Positions 26,460 through 35,347 of a DNA stretch of 64,000 bases are shown here, one piece after another (positions within the stretch are counted from its first letter, which is position 1; the number at the start of each line of letters is the position of its first letter). The stretch is from an uncultured Dorea sp. (GTDB taxonomy: Bacteria > Bacillota > Clostridia > Lachnospirales > Lachnospiraceae). The position numbers were made by a program, and so were the translations under genes. The notes below the pieces were generated by a model. That model did not search any database and was not told where the DNA came from. It saw nothing but the letters and a program-made list of their open reading frames with translations. The stretch is taken from positions 13,180 through 77,179 of the forward strand of contig CAPEBR010000018.1 in the NCBI GenBank assembly GCA_948602995.1, written 5' to 3'.

Positions 26460-28487
26460 ATGTCACGAAAAAAGATGATTGCTGTTCTGACAGCTCTGGC
26501 ACTTGCGGCCAGCTCCGGCGGAGCATGGATGGCGGGTGCAGAAGCGTATGCGAAGGAACCGGAAGTTCTTTCAGAGGATGCGCAGCAGAGTGGGGAGCAG
26601 GAGGAAGTAAAGGAATCGGAGGAGACTTCTGCTGATTCAGAGGATCAGGGAATGACTTCAGAAGAGGAACTGACAGAAACACCGGCAGAATCGAAAGAGG
26701 AATCAGAAGATCCTGCGAAGGAACCAGAACGATCTGACAATGAAAATCCCGTTCAGGAGGAATACAGACAGCCCGATATCTCACAGAAAAAGGCATTTTA
26801 CAATTACGACAAAATACGCGTTGCTGTTGGGGCGGAAGTTCAGGTAGATCTTCCTTATTGGATAAGTGGAAATTGCAGCTATGCGGTAGTAGATGAGACG
26901 ATTGCCAAAGTGGATATGACTGGAAGGCTGACCGGAATAGCGGTCGGGGAGACAATACTGAAGGTTACCGAAGAGGACGGTGAGCTGACAGAAATCCCGA
27001 TTCAGGTAGTAGATGTGACAATTAGCAAGACTACTTATAACATCTATGTGAATGATAATATGAGTTCCTGGTACTATCCGTCAGTTAGGGTTGACGTAAC
27101 CGGAATGAGTGAGGAGAGTGTTTTTAATTGTGAAAGCACGAATGACATCTGGGCATATGCTCATAAGACAGAAGGATATCTGGAAGTTTCTGCCCGGGAG
27201 AGTGGGACGATAACCGTTACAATAGACGGAAAAACATTTACGATTACGATTAATATTGTAAAGGCTGAATTGTATGCTGACAATAGAATTAGTAAGAATT
27301 TAGGAAGCATTGTAACGTATAAGGGCAAAAAGGATACGCTCATCCTGACCATTGATGGGAAAAAGACACAGCCGAAATCCTGGGAATCCCTGGATAAATC
27401 TATTGCCACAGTGAATAGTTCTGGACAGGTAACCGGAAAGGGTCTGGGAAGAACCACGATCAGAGTATTTCTTGACGATGTAACATATGCGGATTATCTG
27501 GTGGAGTGTACCTACAAGGGCGCTTATCAGGCGGTCAGCAATGGATTTCATGATTATGAGGAAGGGGATGGAAAGGGCTACAAGATTATTAAATACAGCC
27601 AGCCCAAGAGAATGAACAAGGGATTCCGGGACTGCAGTTCCTTTGTCTACCGTTGTTATTATGACCGGTCTCTGGGAAGAAAGATTTTTGACATCGGCGC
27701 CACGGGAGGAAGCTGGGCCGCCAATGCGGCTGCACAGGCAAGGTGGCTGAAATCCCAAAAGAAGACCGTTGCGAATAAGCTTGTAGGTGTGGATAAGCTT
27801 CTGCCCGGGGATACGATGTATACCCAGGGAGAGGGCGGAGTAGGACAATGGAGAAAAATCCATCATGCATTTATGTATGTGGGGAACGGGTATGTTCTTA
27901 CAACATATAACAGTGACGGGAAGGGAAAGACTTTGGCGCTGGTACCTTATAACTATGACGGATACAACGTTGTATATATCGGCAGACCCCTCGCATCAGA
28001 CATGAAGACCAAAAGCATTTCACTGAACAAAAAGAGCATCACAATAGGCGTAAAGGAAAAATATACCTTAAAAGCATCAAGAAAGCCAGACGATTCTACA
28101 CAGGCTGTCAAGTGGTCCTCATCCAAAAAGTCAGTAGTGACGGTTTCTTCAAAAGGAGTACTTACGGCAAAAAAGAAGGGAACCGCATATATCACGGTTA
28201 AGTCCGGAAGCTGTTCGGCAAAATGTAAGGTAGTGGTAAAATCTGCCCCGAAGAAAATTAAGCTGAATAAAAAGAAGAAAACGCTGTCAGTGAAAGGAAC
28301 CTTCCAGATCAAGTATACCTTATCAAAGGGGAGCGGTTCTGGAAAGATCAAATATACATCTTCGGATTCCAGGATAGCAGCCGTTTCTTCAAAAGGAAAA
28401 ATTACAGCTAAGAAAAAAGGAAGCGCAGAGATTACAGCCACAACCTATAATGGAAAAAAGGCAAAGATGAAAGTTAAGGTAAAATAG
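26460..28487 (+). CDS. Secreted NlpC/P60-like cell-wall hydrolase with Big_2 domains
   Basis: A 675-residue protein with an N-terminal signal ('MIAVLTALALAASSGGAWMAGAEAYA', in parts). It continues with a long acidic Glu/Ser-rich linker (about 30-105), Ig-like domains and then a papain-like domain at about residues 360-510. There, 'FRDCSSFVYRCYYD' supplies the predicted catalytic Cys, 'KIHHAFMYVGNGYVLTTY' the His, and 'DKLLPGDTMYT' is the usual NlpC/P60 'L.PGD' turn. Three Lys-rich Big_2-like repeats close the protein. The family cleaves peptidoglycan stem peptides; substrate here is inference. The gene starts 12 bases after the LRR gene and is probably in the same operon. Confidence 0.85.
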   Translation: MSRKKMIAVLTALALAASSGGAWMAGAEAYAKEPEVLSEDAQQSGEQEEVKESEETSADSEDQGMTSEEELTETPAESKEESEDPAKEPERSDNENPVQEEYRQPDISQKKAFYNYDKIRVAVGAEVQVDLPYWISGNCSYAVVDETIAKVDMTGRLTGIAVGETILKVTEEDGELTEIPIQVVDVTISKTTYNIYVNDNMSSWYYPSVRVDVTGMSEESVFNCESTNDIWAYAHKTEGYLEVSARESGTITVTIDGKTFTITINIVKAELYADNRISKNLGSIVTYKGKKDTLILTIDGKKTQPKSWESLDKSIATVNSSGQVTGKGLGRTTIRVFLDDVTYADYLVECTYKGAYQAVSNGFHDYEEGDGKGYKIIKYSQPKRMNKGFRDCSSFVYRCYYDRSLGRKIFDIGATGGSWAANAAAQARWLKSQKKTVANKLVGVDKLLPGDTMYTQGEGGVGQWRKIHHAFMYVGNGYVLTTYNSDGKGKTLALVPYNYDGYNVVYIGRPLASDMKTKSISLNKKSITIGVKEKYTLKASRKPDDSTQAVKWSSSKKSVVTVSSKGVLTAKKKGTAYITVKSGSCSAKCKVVVKSAPKKIKLNKKKKTLSVKGTFQIKYTLSKGSGSGKIKYTSSDSRIAAVSSKGKITAKKKGSAEITATTYNGKKAKMKVKVK

Positions 28488-28506
28488 GGAAAATCACAAA
28501 ATTTCC

Positions 28507-28535
28507 TTTACTTTGTCTAAGCCATATGCTATACT
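28507..28535 (+). promoter_or_regulatory. Promoter of rpsO
   Basis: TTTACT at 28507-28512, 17-base spacer, TATACT at 28530-28535. A leader of about 85 bases separates it from the rpsO start, long enough for the S15 autoregulatory structures known in other bacteria; I cannot assign one. Confidence 0.7.
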
Positions 28536-28628
28536 TTCCAAGTATGGATAGCCGGTGTTCGGTAATTGGATACTCCAGCCATTACTTAATATCAGGCGTT
28601 ATGATAAGATTAAAGGAGGAAATCAAAG

Positions 28629-28895
28629 ATGATTTCAAAAGAAAGAAAAGAACAGATTATTGCAGATTACGGAAGATCAGAGGGTGACACAGGCTCACCA
28701 GAGGTACAGGTTGCGATTCTTACAGCAAGAATCAATGACCTGACAGAGCATTTTAAGGCAAACCCGAAGGATCATCATTCAAGAAGAGGACTTCTTAAGA
28801 TGGTAGGCCAGAGAAGAGGACTTCTGGCATACCTTAAGAAGATGGATATTGAAAGATACCGTTCCCTGATTGAGAGATTAGGACTGCGTAAATAA
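28629..28895 (+). CDS. rpsO: 30S ribosomal protein S15
   Basis: The 88-residue sequence is a complete S15: 'DTGSPEVQVAILTARINDLTEHFK', 'HHSRRGLLKMVGQRRGLLAYLK' (in parts) and 'YRSLIERLGLRK' at the end. S15 binds the central domain of 16S rRNA early in assembly. AAAGGAGGAAATCAAAG gives a strong ribosome site. It is followed by a perfect palindrome and then pnp, the classical rpsO-pnp order. Confidence 0.98.
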   Translation: MISKERKEQIIADYGRSEGDTGSPEVQVAILTARINDLTEHFKANPKDHHSRRGLLKMVGQRRGLLAYLKKMDIERYRSLIERLGLRK

Positions 28896-28900
28896 TTTAT

Positions 28901-28942
28901 ATTTGGGGACGGGGCATTTTTAAAAATGCCCCGTCCCCAAAT
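28901..28942. repeat. Perfect 42-bp palindrome, dispersed repeat family, copy 1
   Basis: The left half contains TTTGGGGACGGGGCATTTTT and the right half is its exact reverse complement. It lies 6 bases after the rpsO stop codon. Related copies are at 33492-33533, 40622-40653 and 53908-53941. As RNA it forms a long hairpin on either strand and probably acts as a terminator or 3'-end stabiliser. Confidence 0.9.
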
Positions 28943-28977
28943 TAAAGACTGCAGGCAGAGAGACTTTACCCGAGACC

Positions 28978-29027
28978 ACTGAAATGTGTATTTGTAATCT
29001 GGCACAAGGAAAAGTGCATATTTCAGT
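28978..29027 (+). promoter_or_regulatory. Long hairpin in the pnp leader
   Basis: ACTGAAATGTGTA at 28978-28990 pairs with TGCATATTTCAGT at 29015-29027, giving 13 pairs including two G-U wobbles. It lies about 95 bases before the pnp start. In E. coli a leader hairpin is the target of pnp autoregulation through RNase III; a similar role here is inference. Confidence 0.55.
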
Positions 29028-29121
29028 AGTTTCGGAAAATCTCTGTCAGGCCGTTGAAAGTATAAGGTGATTACTTGGCAGGTCTGCGCAGTTACAGTAT
29101 AAGTTGAAAAAGGAGAAGGAT

Positions 29122-31209
29122 ATGTATAAAAAATTTGAAATGGAATTAGCCGGAAGGACTTTGTGTGTAGATGTAGACAGAGTTGCGAAGCAGGCAAATG
29201 GTGCAGTACTGATGCATTATGGAGATACTACAGTGCTGTGTACAGCTACGGCTTCTGAAAAGCCAAGAGACGGAATTGATTTCTTCCCGTTAAGTGTGGA
29301 GTATAACGAAAGATTATATTCTGTGGGAAAGATCCCGGGAGGTTTTAATAAGAGAGAGGGAAAAGCGTCAGAGAATGCAGTTCTTACGGACCGCGTGATT
29401 GACCGTCCCATGAGACCGCTGTTTCCAAAGGATTACCGTAATGATGTAACCCTGGAGAATCTTGTCCTGTCTGTTGACCAGGACTGTTCACCGGAGCTTA
29501 CGGCGATGCTCGGTGCAGCTATTGCAACAACTATTTCGGATATTCCTTTTGACGGTCCCATCTCAACGACACAGGTGGGTCTGGTAGATGGAGAATTTGT
29601 ATTTAATCCGACAGCAGCCCAGAAGGAAGTGTCAGGGCTCGCCCTTACAGTGGCATCCACAAGGGAAAAGGTAATTATGATTGAGGCAGGAGCCAATGAA
29701 GTGCCGGAGCAGAAGATGATTGAGGCGATCTTTGCTGCCCATGAGCTGAATCAGAAGGTGATTGCATTCATTGATACGATTGTTGCAGAATGCGGAAAGC
29801 CGAAGCATACGTATGAGAGTTGTGCAGTGCCGGAGGAATTATTTGAGGCAATTAAGGAGATTGTGCCGCCGGAGGCCATGGAAGAAGCTGTTTTTACAGA
29901 TGAAAAGCAGGTCAGAGAGGAAAATATCCGCAAGATTACAGAGAAGCTTGAGGAGGCATTTGCAGAGAAGGAGGAATGGCTTGCAGTTCTGTCAGAGGCT
30001 GTTTACCAGTATCAGAAGAAGACAGTGCGTAAGATGATCTTAAAGGATCACAAGCGTCCGGACGGAAGAGCCATTGACCAGATCAGGCCTCTTGCAGCAG
30101 AGGTTGATCTGATCCCAAGGGTTCATGGCTCCGCAATGTTTACAAGAGGACAGACGCAGATCTGTACGATTACGACTCTGGCGCCCCTTGCAGAGGCGCA
30201 GAGACTGGACGGGCTTGATGAGGCGGAGACATCCAAGAGATATATGCATCACTATAATTTCCCGTCCTATTCTGTCGGCGAGACAAGACCTTCAAGAGGT
30301 CCGGGACGCCGTGAGATCGGGCACGGCGCTCTGGCAGAGCGTGCTCTGGTGCCGGTGCTTCCAGACGAGGCAGAGTTTCCCTATGCGATCCGTACGGTTT
30401 CTGAGACCTTTGAATCCAACGGTTCCACATCCCAGGCGAGCGTGTGTGCATCTTCCATGTCCCTGATGACGGCAGGCGTACCGATTAAGTCTGCTGTGGC
30501 AGGTATTTCAGCAGGACTTGTGACAGGGGATACGGACGATGATTATCTCGTGCTTACGGATATCCAGGGACTTGAGGATTTCTTCGGCGATATGGACTTT
30601 AAGGTAGCAGGAACCCATAAGGGAATCACTGCAATTCAGATGGATATAAAGATCCACGGGCTTACAAGACCGATTATTGAGGAAGCGATTGCAGCAACGA
30701 AGAAGGCAAGAACCTATATTATTGATGAGGTTATGAACAAGGCGATTGCTGAGCCTAGACCTGAGGTTGGTTCTTATGCACCAAAGATTATTCAGATGCA
30801 GATTGATCCGCAGAAGATCGGTGATGTTGTAGGCCAGCGCGGTAAGACGATTAATGCGATTATAGAACAGACGGGAGTTAAGATTGATATTACAGATGAT
30901 GGTTCTGTTTCCATCTGCGGAACAGAAAGCGGGAGCATGGAAGAGGCTCAGAAGCTGATCTACACCATTGTGACGGATTTTGAGGCCGGACAGGTTCTGG
31001 AAGGAAAGGTTATCAGCATTAAGGAATTCGGCGCCTTTCTTGAATTTGCACCGGGTAAGGAAGGTATGGTACACATTTCCAAGCTTGCAAAGGAAAGAGT
31101 GAACCATGTAGAGGACGTGCTGACGCTGGGAGACAGGGTGAAAGTTGTCTGCCTTGGCAAGGATAAGATGGGAAGATTCTCATTTAGTATGAAAGATGTA
31201 GCGGAGTAG
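29122..31209 (+). CDS. pnp: Polyribonucleotide nucleotidyltransferase (PNPase)
   Basis: PNPase is the phosphorolytic 3'-5' exoribonuclease of the degradosome. The 695-residue product has two RNase PH domains ('GDTTVLCTAT' and 'RTVSETFESNGSTSQASVC'), an all-alpha linker, a KH domain ('IGDVVGQRGKTINAIIEQTG') and an S1 domain ('LEGKVISIKEFGAFLEF', 'GKEGMVHISKLAKERV'). ATG at 29122 has AAGGAGAAGG upstream; an in-frame TTG at 29104 has no site. The acetyltransferase gene follows after 3 bases. Confidence 0.97.
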   Translation: MYKKFEMELAGRTLCVDVDRVAKQANGAVLMHYGDTTVLCTATASEKPRDGIDFFPLSVEYNERLYSVGKIPGGFNKREGKASENAVLTDRVIDRPMRPLFPKDYRNDVTLENLVLSVDQDCSPELTAMLGAAIATTISDIPFDGPISTTQVGLVDGEFVFNPTAAQKEVSGLALTVASTREKVIMIEAGANEVPEQKMIEAIFAAHELNQKVIAFIDTIVAECGKPKHTYESCAVPEELFEAIKEIVPPEAMEEAVFTDEKQVREENIRKITEKLEEAFAEKEEWLAVLSEAVYQYQKKTVRKMILKDHKRPDGRAIDQIRPLAAEVDLIPRVHGSAMFTRGQTQICTITTLAPLAEAQRLDGLDEAETSKRYMHHYNFPSYSVGETRPSRGPGRREIGHGALAERALVPVLPDEAEFPYAIRTVSETFESNGSTSQASVCASSMSLMTAGVPIKSAVAGISAGLVTGDTDDDYLVLTDIQGLEDFFGDMDFKVAGTHKGITAIQMDIKIHGLTRPIIEEAIAATKKARTYIIDEVMNKAIAEPRPEVGSYAPKIIQMQIDPQKIGDVVGQRGKTINAIIEQTGVKIDITDDGSVSICGTESGSMEEAQKLIYTIVTDFEAGQVLEGKVISIKEFGAFLEFAPGKEGMVHISKLAKERVNHVEDVLTLGDRVKVVCLGKDKMGRFSFSMKDVAE

Positions 31210-31212
31210 GAT

Positions 31213-31818
31213 ATGGATGTAAAAAAGGCATTGCACAGCGGGGAGCTTTACTTTCCCCACGATGAAGATATTCTGAAGGAGCAGTTCGTGTGTCTGGACA
31301 GGCTGTATGATTTTAATATGACACGTCCCACCGAGATGGACAAAAGGGAGCAGCTTTTGAAGGAGATGTTTGCAGACATCGGGGAAGGGTGTTATGTTGA
31401 GCCGCCTCTTCATGCAAATTTTGGCGCGCATCATGTACATTTCGGAAAGAATATTTATGCAAATTTTAATCTCACTTTAGTGGATGATACACATATTTAT
31501 GTTGGAGATTATACAATGTTCGGCCCGAATGTGACGGTTGCGACGGCGGGTCACCCGATTCTGCCAGAGCTTCGTGAGAAGGGCATGCAGTATAATATGC
31601 CGGTGCATATTGGTAAAAACTGCTGGATCGGGTCAAATGCGGTAATTCTGCCGGGGATTACCATTGGAGATAATGTGGTGATCGGCGCGGGAAGTGTTGT
31701 CACAAAGGATCTTCCGTCCAATGTAGTGGCAGTGGGAAATCCCTGCAGAGTGCTCCGTGAAGTGAATGAGCATGACAGAGAGTATTACTATAAGGATCGG
31801 AAAATCAAATGGAATTAG
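31213..31818 (+). CDS. maa: Sugar O-acetyltransferase (maltose/galactoside acetyltransferase family)
   Basis: A 201-residue left-handed beta-helix acetyltransferase. It shows the N-terminal Maa domain ('LHSGELYFPHDEDILKEQ', 'RPTEMDKREQLLKEMF') and hexapeptide repeats ('IGKNCWIGSNAVILPGITIGDNVVIGAGS', in parts), with the catalytic-type His in 'VATAGHPI' and the closing 'NPCRVLREV'. It transfers acetyl from acetyl-CoA to a sugar; the true substrate is uncertain. It follows pnp closely, so it is probably read from the same transcript and ended by the terminator at 31844. Confidence 0.9.
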   Translation: MDVKKALHSGELYFPHDEDILKEQFVCLDRLYDFNMTRPTEMDKREQLLKEMFADIGEGCYVEPPLHANFGAHHVHFGKNIYANFNLTLVDDTHIYVGDYTMFGPNVTVATAGHPILPELREKGMQYNMPVHIGKNCWIGSNAVILPGITIGDNVVIGAGSVVTKDLPSNVVAVGNPCRVLREVNEHDREYYYKDRKIKWN

Positions 31819-31843
31819 GGCATGTTTGAAATATGTCCGGAGG

Positions 31844-31875
31844 AAGGGCAGACATTTTTATGTCTTGCCCTTTTT
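31844..31875 (+). terminator. Rho-independent terminator after pnp-maa
   Basis: AAGGGCAGACAT pairs with ATGTCTTGCCCTT around a TTTT loop, with one unpaired base, and a T-run follows. A 60-codon open frame across this site is not considered a gene. Confidence 0.75.
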
Positions 31876-31996
31876 CGAACTATGTTATATTTTTTCATGT
31901 CTGCCGGGTGTATAATAAAGATTATGGATGCAAAGCATGATATAAGCGTCAAAATAGAGCACTTGAATACAGTGCGAGCTGCGAGGAGGAATTATG

Positions 31997-33493
31997 ATGT
32001 ATAAAATGAGACGGTGCGGGGTGCTGCTTCCGGTGAGCAGTCTGCCAGGAGGATATGGAATCGGCGATTTTGGAAGGAGCGCCTATGAATTTGTGGACAG
32101 TCTTGTCCGGGCAGGGCAGAGTTCCTGGCAGATTCTTCCACTTGGACCTACGAGCTATGGGGATTCTCCGTATCAGTCCTTTTCCACATTTGCCGGAAAT
32201 CCATACTTTATTAGTCTGGAGGAGCTGATAAGGGAGGGGGTTCTGACGGAGGAAGAATGCGATGCGGCGGATTTTGGAGATGATGATACGGCGGTGAATT
32301 ATGAGAAGATGTATCTGGAGAGATTCGGGCTTTTAAGGAAGGCATATGAGCGGAGCCGGATTGCGGAAAATCCAGAATTTGCGGCATTTGAAAGAGAGCA
32401 GGATTACTGGCTGTCAGATTATGCGCTTTTCATGGCAGTAAAGGGACGGTTTGAGGGAAGGCCCTGGAGCGAGTGGGCGGAGGATATCCGCCTGAGATAT
32501 CAGTATGCATTAGACTATTACCGGGAAGAGCTGTATTTTGATATTGAATTCCAGAAATATATGCAGTTTAAGTTTTATGTGCAGTGGAGAAAGCTTAAGT
32601 CCTATGCAAATGAGAAGGGGATTGAGATTATCGGGGACATTCCCATTTATGTTGCAATGGACAGTGCAGATGCATGGGCGTCGCCCTGGCTGTTTAAACT
32701 TGACAGAGACAATCGTCCGGTACAGGTGTCCGGATGCCCGCCGGATGCATTTTCTGCCACAGGCCAGCTTTGGGGGAATCCGCTCTATAACTGGGAGGTT
32801 CATAAGAATTCCGGCTTTGACTGGTGGGTAAAGCGGATTGCCCATTGTTTTACAATGTATGATGTACTTCGGATTGACCACTTCCGGGGGTTTGATGAGT
32901 ATTATGCCATTCCTTATGGAGATAAGACGGCGGCAAGAGGATGGTGGGAAAAGGGACCAGGGATGGATCTGTTCCGGGCGGTTTCCTTTCACCTTGGGGA
33001 GCGGAAGATTATTGCAGAGGATCTTGGCTATATGACGGAGTCCGTAAAGCAGCTTGTGAGGGACAGCGGCTACCCGAATATGAGGGTGCTGGAATTCGCT
33101 TTTGATGAGAGGGATACTGGAAATGCCAGTGATTACCTCCCGCATAATTATCCGAGGAACTGCGTGGTCTATACAGGAACCCATGACAATGAAACTTTAG
33201 TATCCTGGCTTGGGAACATCACGCCTAAGGAACGCCGTATGGTGCGGACTTATCTACATGATTTTCATGCAGATGCAGGGGAGCTTCCAAAGAAACTGAT
33301 CTGCCTGGCACTGGGAAGTGTGGCGGACTTGTGCATCATTCCCATGCAGGACTATCTGGGACTTGATGACAGGGCGAGAACAAACAAGCCGTCCACTCTT
33401 GGGATAAACTGGAAATGGAGGTTAAGGGAGGGACAATTTAGCAAAGAGCTCCAGGAAGAAATGAAGGAGCTTGCCATAACGTATGGCCGTTAA
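31997..33493 (+). CDS. malQ: 4-alpha-glucanotransferase (amylomaltase, GH77)
   Basis: MalQ transfers alpha-1,4-glucan chains during maltodextrin and glycogen metabolism. GH77 motifs are visible: 'GVLLPVSSLPGGYGIGDFG', 'LPLGPTSYGDSPYQSFS', the nucleophile region 'VLRIDHFRGFDEYYAIP', 'IIAEDLGYMT' and 'TGTHDNETLVSWLG'. Length (498 residues) is normal. Two ATGs in a row occur; the second (31997) has better spacing from GAGGAGGA. A weak promoter may lie upstream (TATAAT at 31911-31916, poor -35). The stop codon touches palindromic repeat copy 2. Confidence 0.95.
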   Translation: MYKMRRCGVLLPVSSLPGGYGIGDFGRSAYEFVDSLVRAGQSSWQILPLGPTSYGDSPYQSFSTFAGNPYFISLEELIREGVLTEEECDAADFGDDDTAVNYEKMYLERFGLLRKAYERSRIAENPEFAAFEREQDYWLSDYALFMAVKGRFEGRPWSEWAEDIRLRYQYALDYYREELYFDIEFQKYMQFKFYVQWRKLKSYANEKGIEIIGDIPIYVAMDSADAWASPWLFKLDRDNRPVQVSGCPPDAFSATGQLWGNPLYNWEVHKNSGFDWWVKRIAHCFTMYDVLRIDHFRGFDEYYAIPYGDKTAARGWWEKGPGMDLFRAVSFHLGERKIIAEDLGYMTESVKQLVRDSGYPNMRVLEFAFDERDTGNASDYLPHNYPRNCVVYTGTHDNETLVSWLGNITPKERRMVRTYLHDFHADAGELPKKLICLALGSVADLCIIPMQDYLGLDDRARTNKPSTLGINWKWRLREGQFSKELQEEMKELAITYGR

Positions 33494-33533
33494 TTTGGGA
33501 CGGGGCATTTTTAAAAATGCCCCGTCCCAAATT
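33492..33533. repeat. Perfect 42-bp palindrome, dispersed repeat family, copy 2
   Basis: Left half AATTTGGGACGGGGCATTTT plus T, mirrored exactly on the right. It has three G where copies 1 and 4 have four, with the matching C also lost on the other arm. It overlaps the malQ stop codon and separates malQ from the sporulation operon. Confidence 0.9.
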
Positions 33534-33591
33534 GGTTGTTGGAATAAATTGGGAGCATGGACATATATTGTTGTTAAGAGGTGGTGATGTG

Positions 33592-34548
33592 ATGCAGGGA
33601 GAAGGAATCCTGAATGTACTGCCGCGCGGTATACGGCTGCTTCTTAAAAGGAGGATACAGTGTGAGTTTGATCTGCTTCAGGAGATCAGGCTCAGGGCGC
33701 AAAAGCCGCTTCTTCTTTTGTACAGTGGGGAGGAGGTTTTTGTGGAAAGAGCGCGCGGTGAGCCCTATATTGTTACAAAGGAGGATTTGCGGGAAATGGT
33801 TGATTATATCAGCCATTATTCTTTATATGCCTATGAACAGGAGATGAGGCAGGGATTCATTACAATAGAAGGGGGGCACAGAATCGGTATGGCAGGGCAG
33901 GTGATGCTGGAAGGAGGAAGAGTAAAGAATCTGAAATATATTTCTTCGGTGAATGTACGGATCTCCCATGAGGTGCCCGGATGTGCGGACAAGGTGTTCC
34001 CTTATATTACAAGGCAGAGGAGACTCTATCATACATTGATTGTGTCTCCCCCTGGATGTGGGAAGACGACACTGCTTAGGGATCTGATCCGGCAGATTTC
34101 TGATGGAAATGCGTTTCTTTCGGGAAAGCCGGTGGGAGTGGTTGACGAGCGGTCGGAGATTGGCGGCTGTTATATGGGAGTGGCGCAGAATCATCTTGGA
34201 ATCCGGACGGATATACTGGACTGCTGCCCGAAGGCAGAGGGAATGATTATGCTGATCCGTTCCATGGGCCCTGAGGTGATTGCGGTGGATGAGATTGGAT
34301 CAGAAGAGGATGTGCGTGCCATTGAATATGCGCTTCACTGTGGATGCAGTCTGATTGCCACGGTACATGGAAATTCGGTTGAGGAGCTTGCGAAAAAGCC
34401 GGTTTTTGGAAATATGATCCGGGAGAAGCATTTTGGACGTTATATTCTTTTGGGAAATCACGAAAAAGCCGGGGAGATCCGGGGAATCTTTGACGAAAAT
34501 ATCCGATGTATTTTTCAGGAGGAGGTACGAAAGAAGGAGATATGCTAA
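33592..34548 (+). CDS. spoIIIAA: Stage III sporulation protein AA (ATPase)
   Basis: SpoIIIAA is the cytoplasmic ATPase of the SpoIIIA-SpoIIQ channel between mother cell and forespore. The P-loop 'VSPPGCGKTTLLRDLIRQ' and Walker B-like 'EVIAVDEIGSEEDV' are present, together with 'GVVDERSEIGGCYMGVAQNHLG'. ATG at 33592 follows AGAGGTGGTGAT; the frame is open further upstream but has no ribosome site. The stop overlaps the spoIIIAB start. It is the first gene of a complete eight-gene operon; the mother-cell sigma-E promoter expected here was not identified with confidence. Confidence 0.95.
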   Translation: MQGEGILNVLPRGIRLLLKRRIQCEFDLLQEIRLRAQKPLLLLYSGEEVFVERARGEPYIVTKEDLREMVDYISHYSLYAYEQEMRQGFITIEGGHRIGMAGQVMLEGGRVKNLKYISSVNVRISHEVPGCADKVFPYITRQRRLYHTLIVSPPGCGKTTLLRDLIRQISDGNAFLSGKPVGVVDERSEIGGCYMGVAQNHLGIRTDILDCCPKAEGMIMLIRSMGPEVIAVDEIGSEEDVRAIEYALHCGCSLIATVHGNSVEELAKKPVFGNMIREKHFGRYILLGNHEKAGEIRGIFDENIRCIFQEEVRKKEIC

Positions 34549-35060
34549 AAGCAGCGGGAAGTGTTCTTGTAATCAGTGCTACGGTGCTTTTTGGGCTTAG
34601 GAAGGCAGAAATGCTTCATGACGAGTATGCGCAGATGCAGTATGTCAGGCAGCTTTTTTACTGGGTCCAGAGTGAGATACGCTATGCCGGAAGCCCTCTT
34701 GGAGAAATATTTTCCTATATTGGGAAGTCTGCCAGGGAGCCATATGGAACGTGGCTTAACGGACTTGGAACCCGGCTTGGAAAGAGAGATGGAGGTACTT
34801 TTGAGGAGATATGGAAGACAAGCATAGGCGAGGGCCTGCAGGGCTGTGCACTTTCCGGTGAAGAGCTTTTAAGGCTTAAGGAACTTGGGGAGCGGCTGGG
34901 ACTTGCGGATGTGACCATGCAGGTGAAGATCCTGGAGCTCTATCTTACAAGGTTAGAGCTGTCTATGGAAGAGATGCAGGGGGAAATGAAATCAAAGGTG
35001 AGATTATGCCATTGCCTGGGAATTATGAGCGGGATACTGATTGTAATCCTGCTGCTATAG
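34542..35060 (+). CDS. spoIIIAB: Stage III sporulation protein AB
   Basis: A 172-residue protein with hydrophobic segments at both ends and a helical soluble middle, as in SpoIIIAB, which is related to GspF-type platform proteins. Typical stretches are 'GLRKAEMLHDEYAQMQYVRQLFYWVQSEIRY' (in parts) and 'LGIMSGILIVILLL' at the end. ATG at 34542 follows AAGAAGGAG and overlaps the spoIIIAA stop. Confidence 0.9.
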   Translation: MLKAAGSVLVISATVLFGLRKAEMLHDEYAQMQYVRQLFYWVQSEIRYAGSPLGEIFSYIGKSAREPYGTWLNGLGTRLGKRDGGTFEEIWKTSIGEGLQGCALSGEELLRLKELGERLGLADVTMQVKILELYLTRLELSMEEMQGEMKSKVRLCHCLGIMSGILIVILLL

Positions 35061-35072
35061 GGGGAGGGTTAC

Positions 35073-35270
35073 ATGACTGTAAATATGATCTTTAAAATTG
35101 CAGCAGTGGGGATTCTTGTCTCAGTATTGAGCCAGGTTCTCAAACACAGCGGAAGAGAGGAGCATGCATTCCTGACAAGCCTGGCCGGGCTGCTGCTTGT
35201 ATTATTCTGGATTGTGCCATATATCTATGAACTGTTCGAGTCCATACAGAGACTGTTTTTTGTTTCATAA
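35073..35270 (+). CDS. spoIIIAC: Stage III sporulation protein AC
   Basis: A 65-residue membrane protein with two hydrophobic helices: 'IFKIAAVGILVSVLSQVL' and 'FLTSLAGLLLVLFWIVPYI'. The joining loop is 'KHSGREEHA', the usual SpoIIIAC loop. The gene order AB-AC-AD confirms it. RBS GGGGGAGGG lies directly upstream. Confidence 0.93.
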   Translation: MTVNMIFKIAAVGILVSVLSQVLKHSGREEHAFLTSLAGLLLVLFWIVPYIYELFESIQRLFFVS

Positions 35271-35347
35271 AACAAGTGCTGAATTCCAGTTCTATGCAGC
35301 GGATTCAGCAATCAGACAGTTATACAAATATGGAAGGGGGCTTAGAA

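Noticed and set aside
31822..32004. 60-codon open frame after the O-acetyltransferase gene
   Set aside because: It runs through a clear rho-independent terminator and a possible promoter, has no ribosome site and a composition unlike the neighbours.
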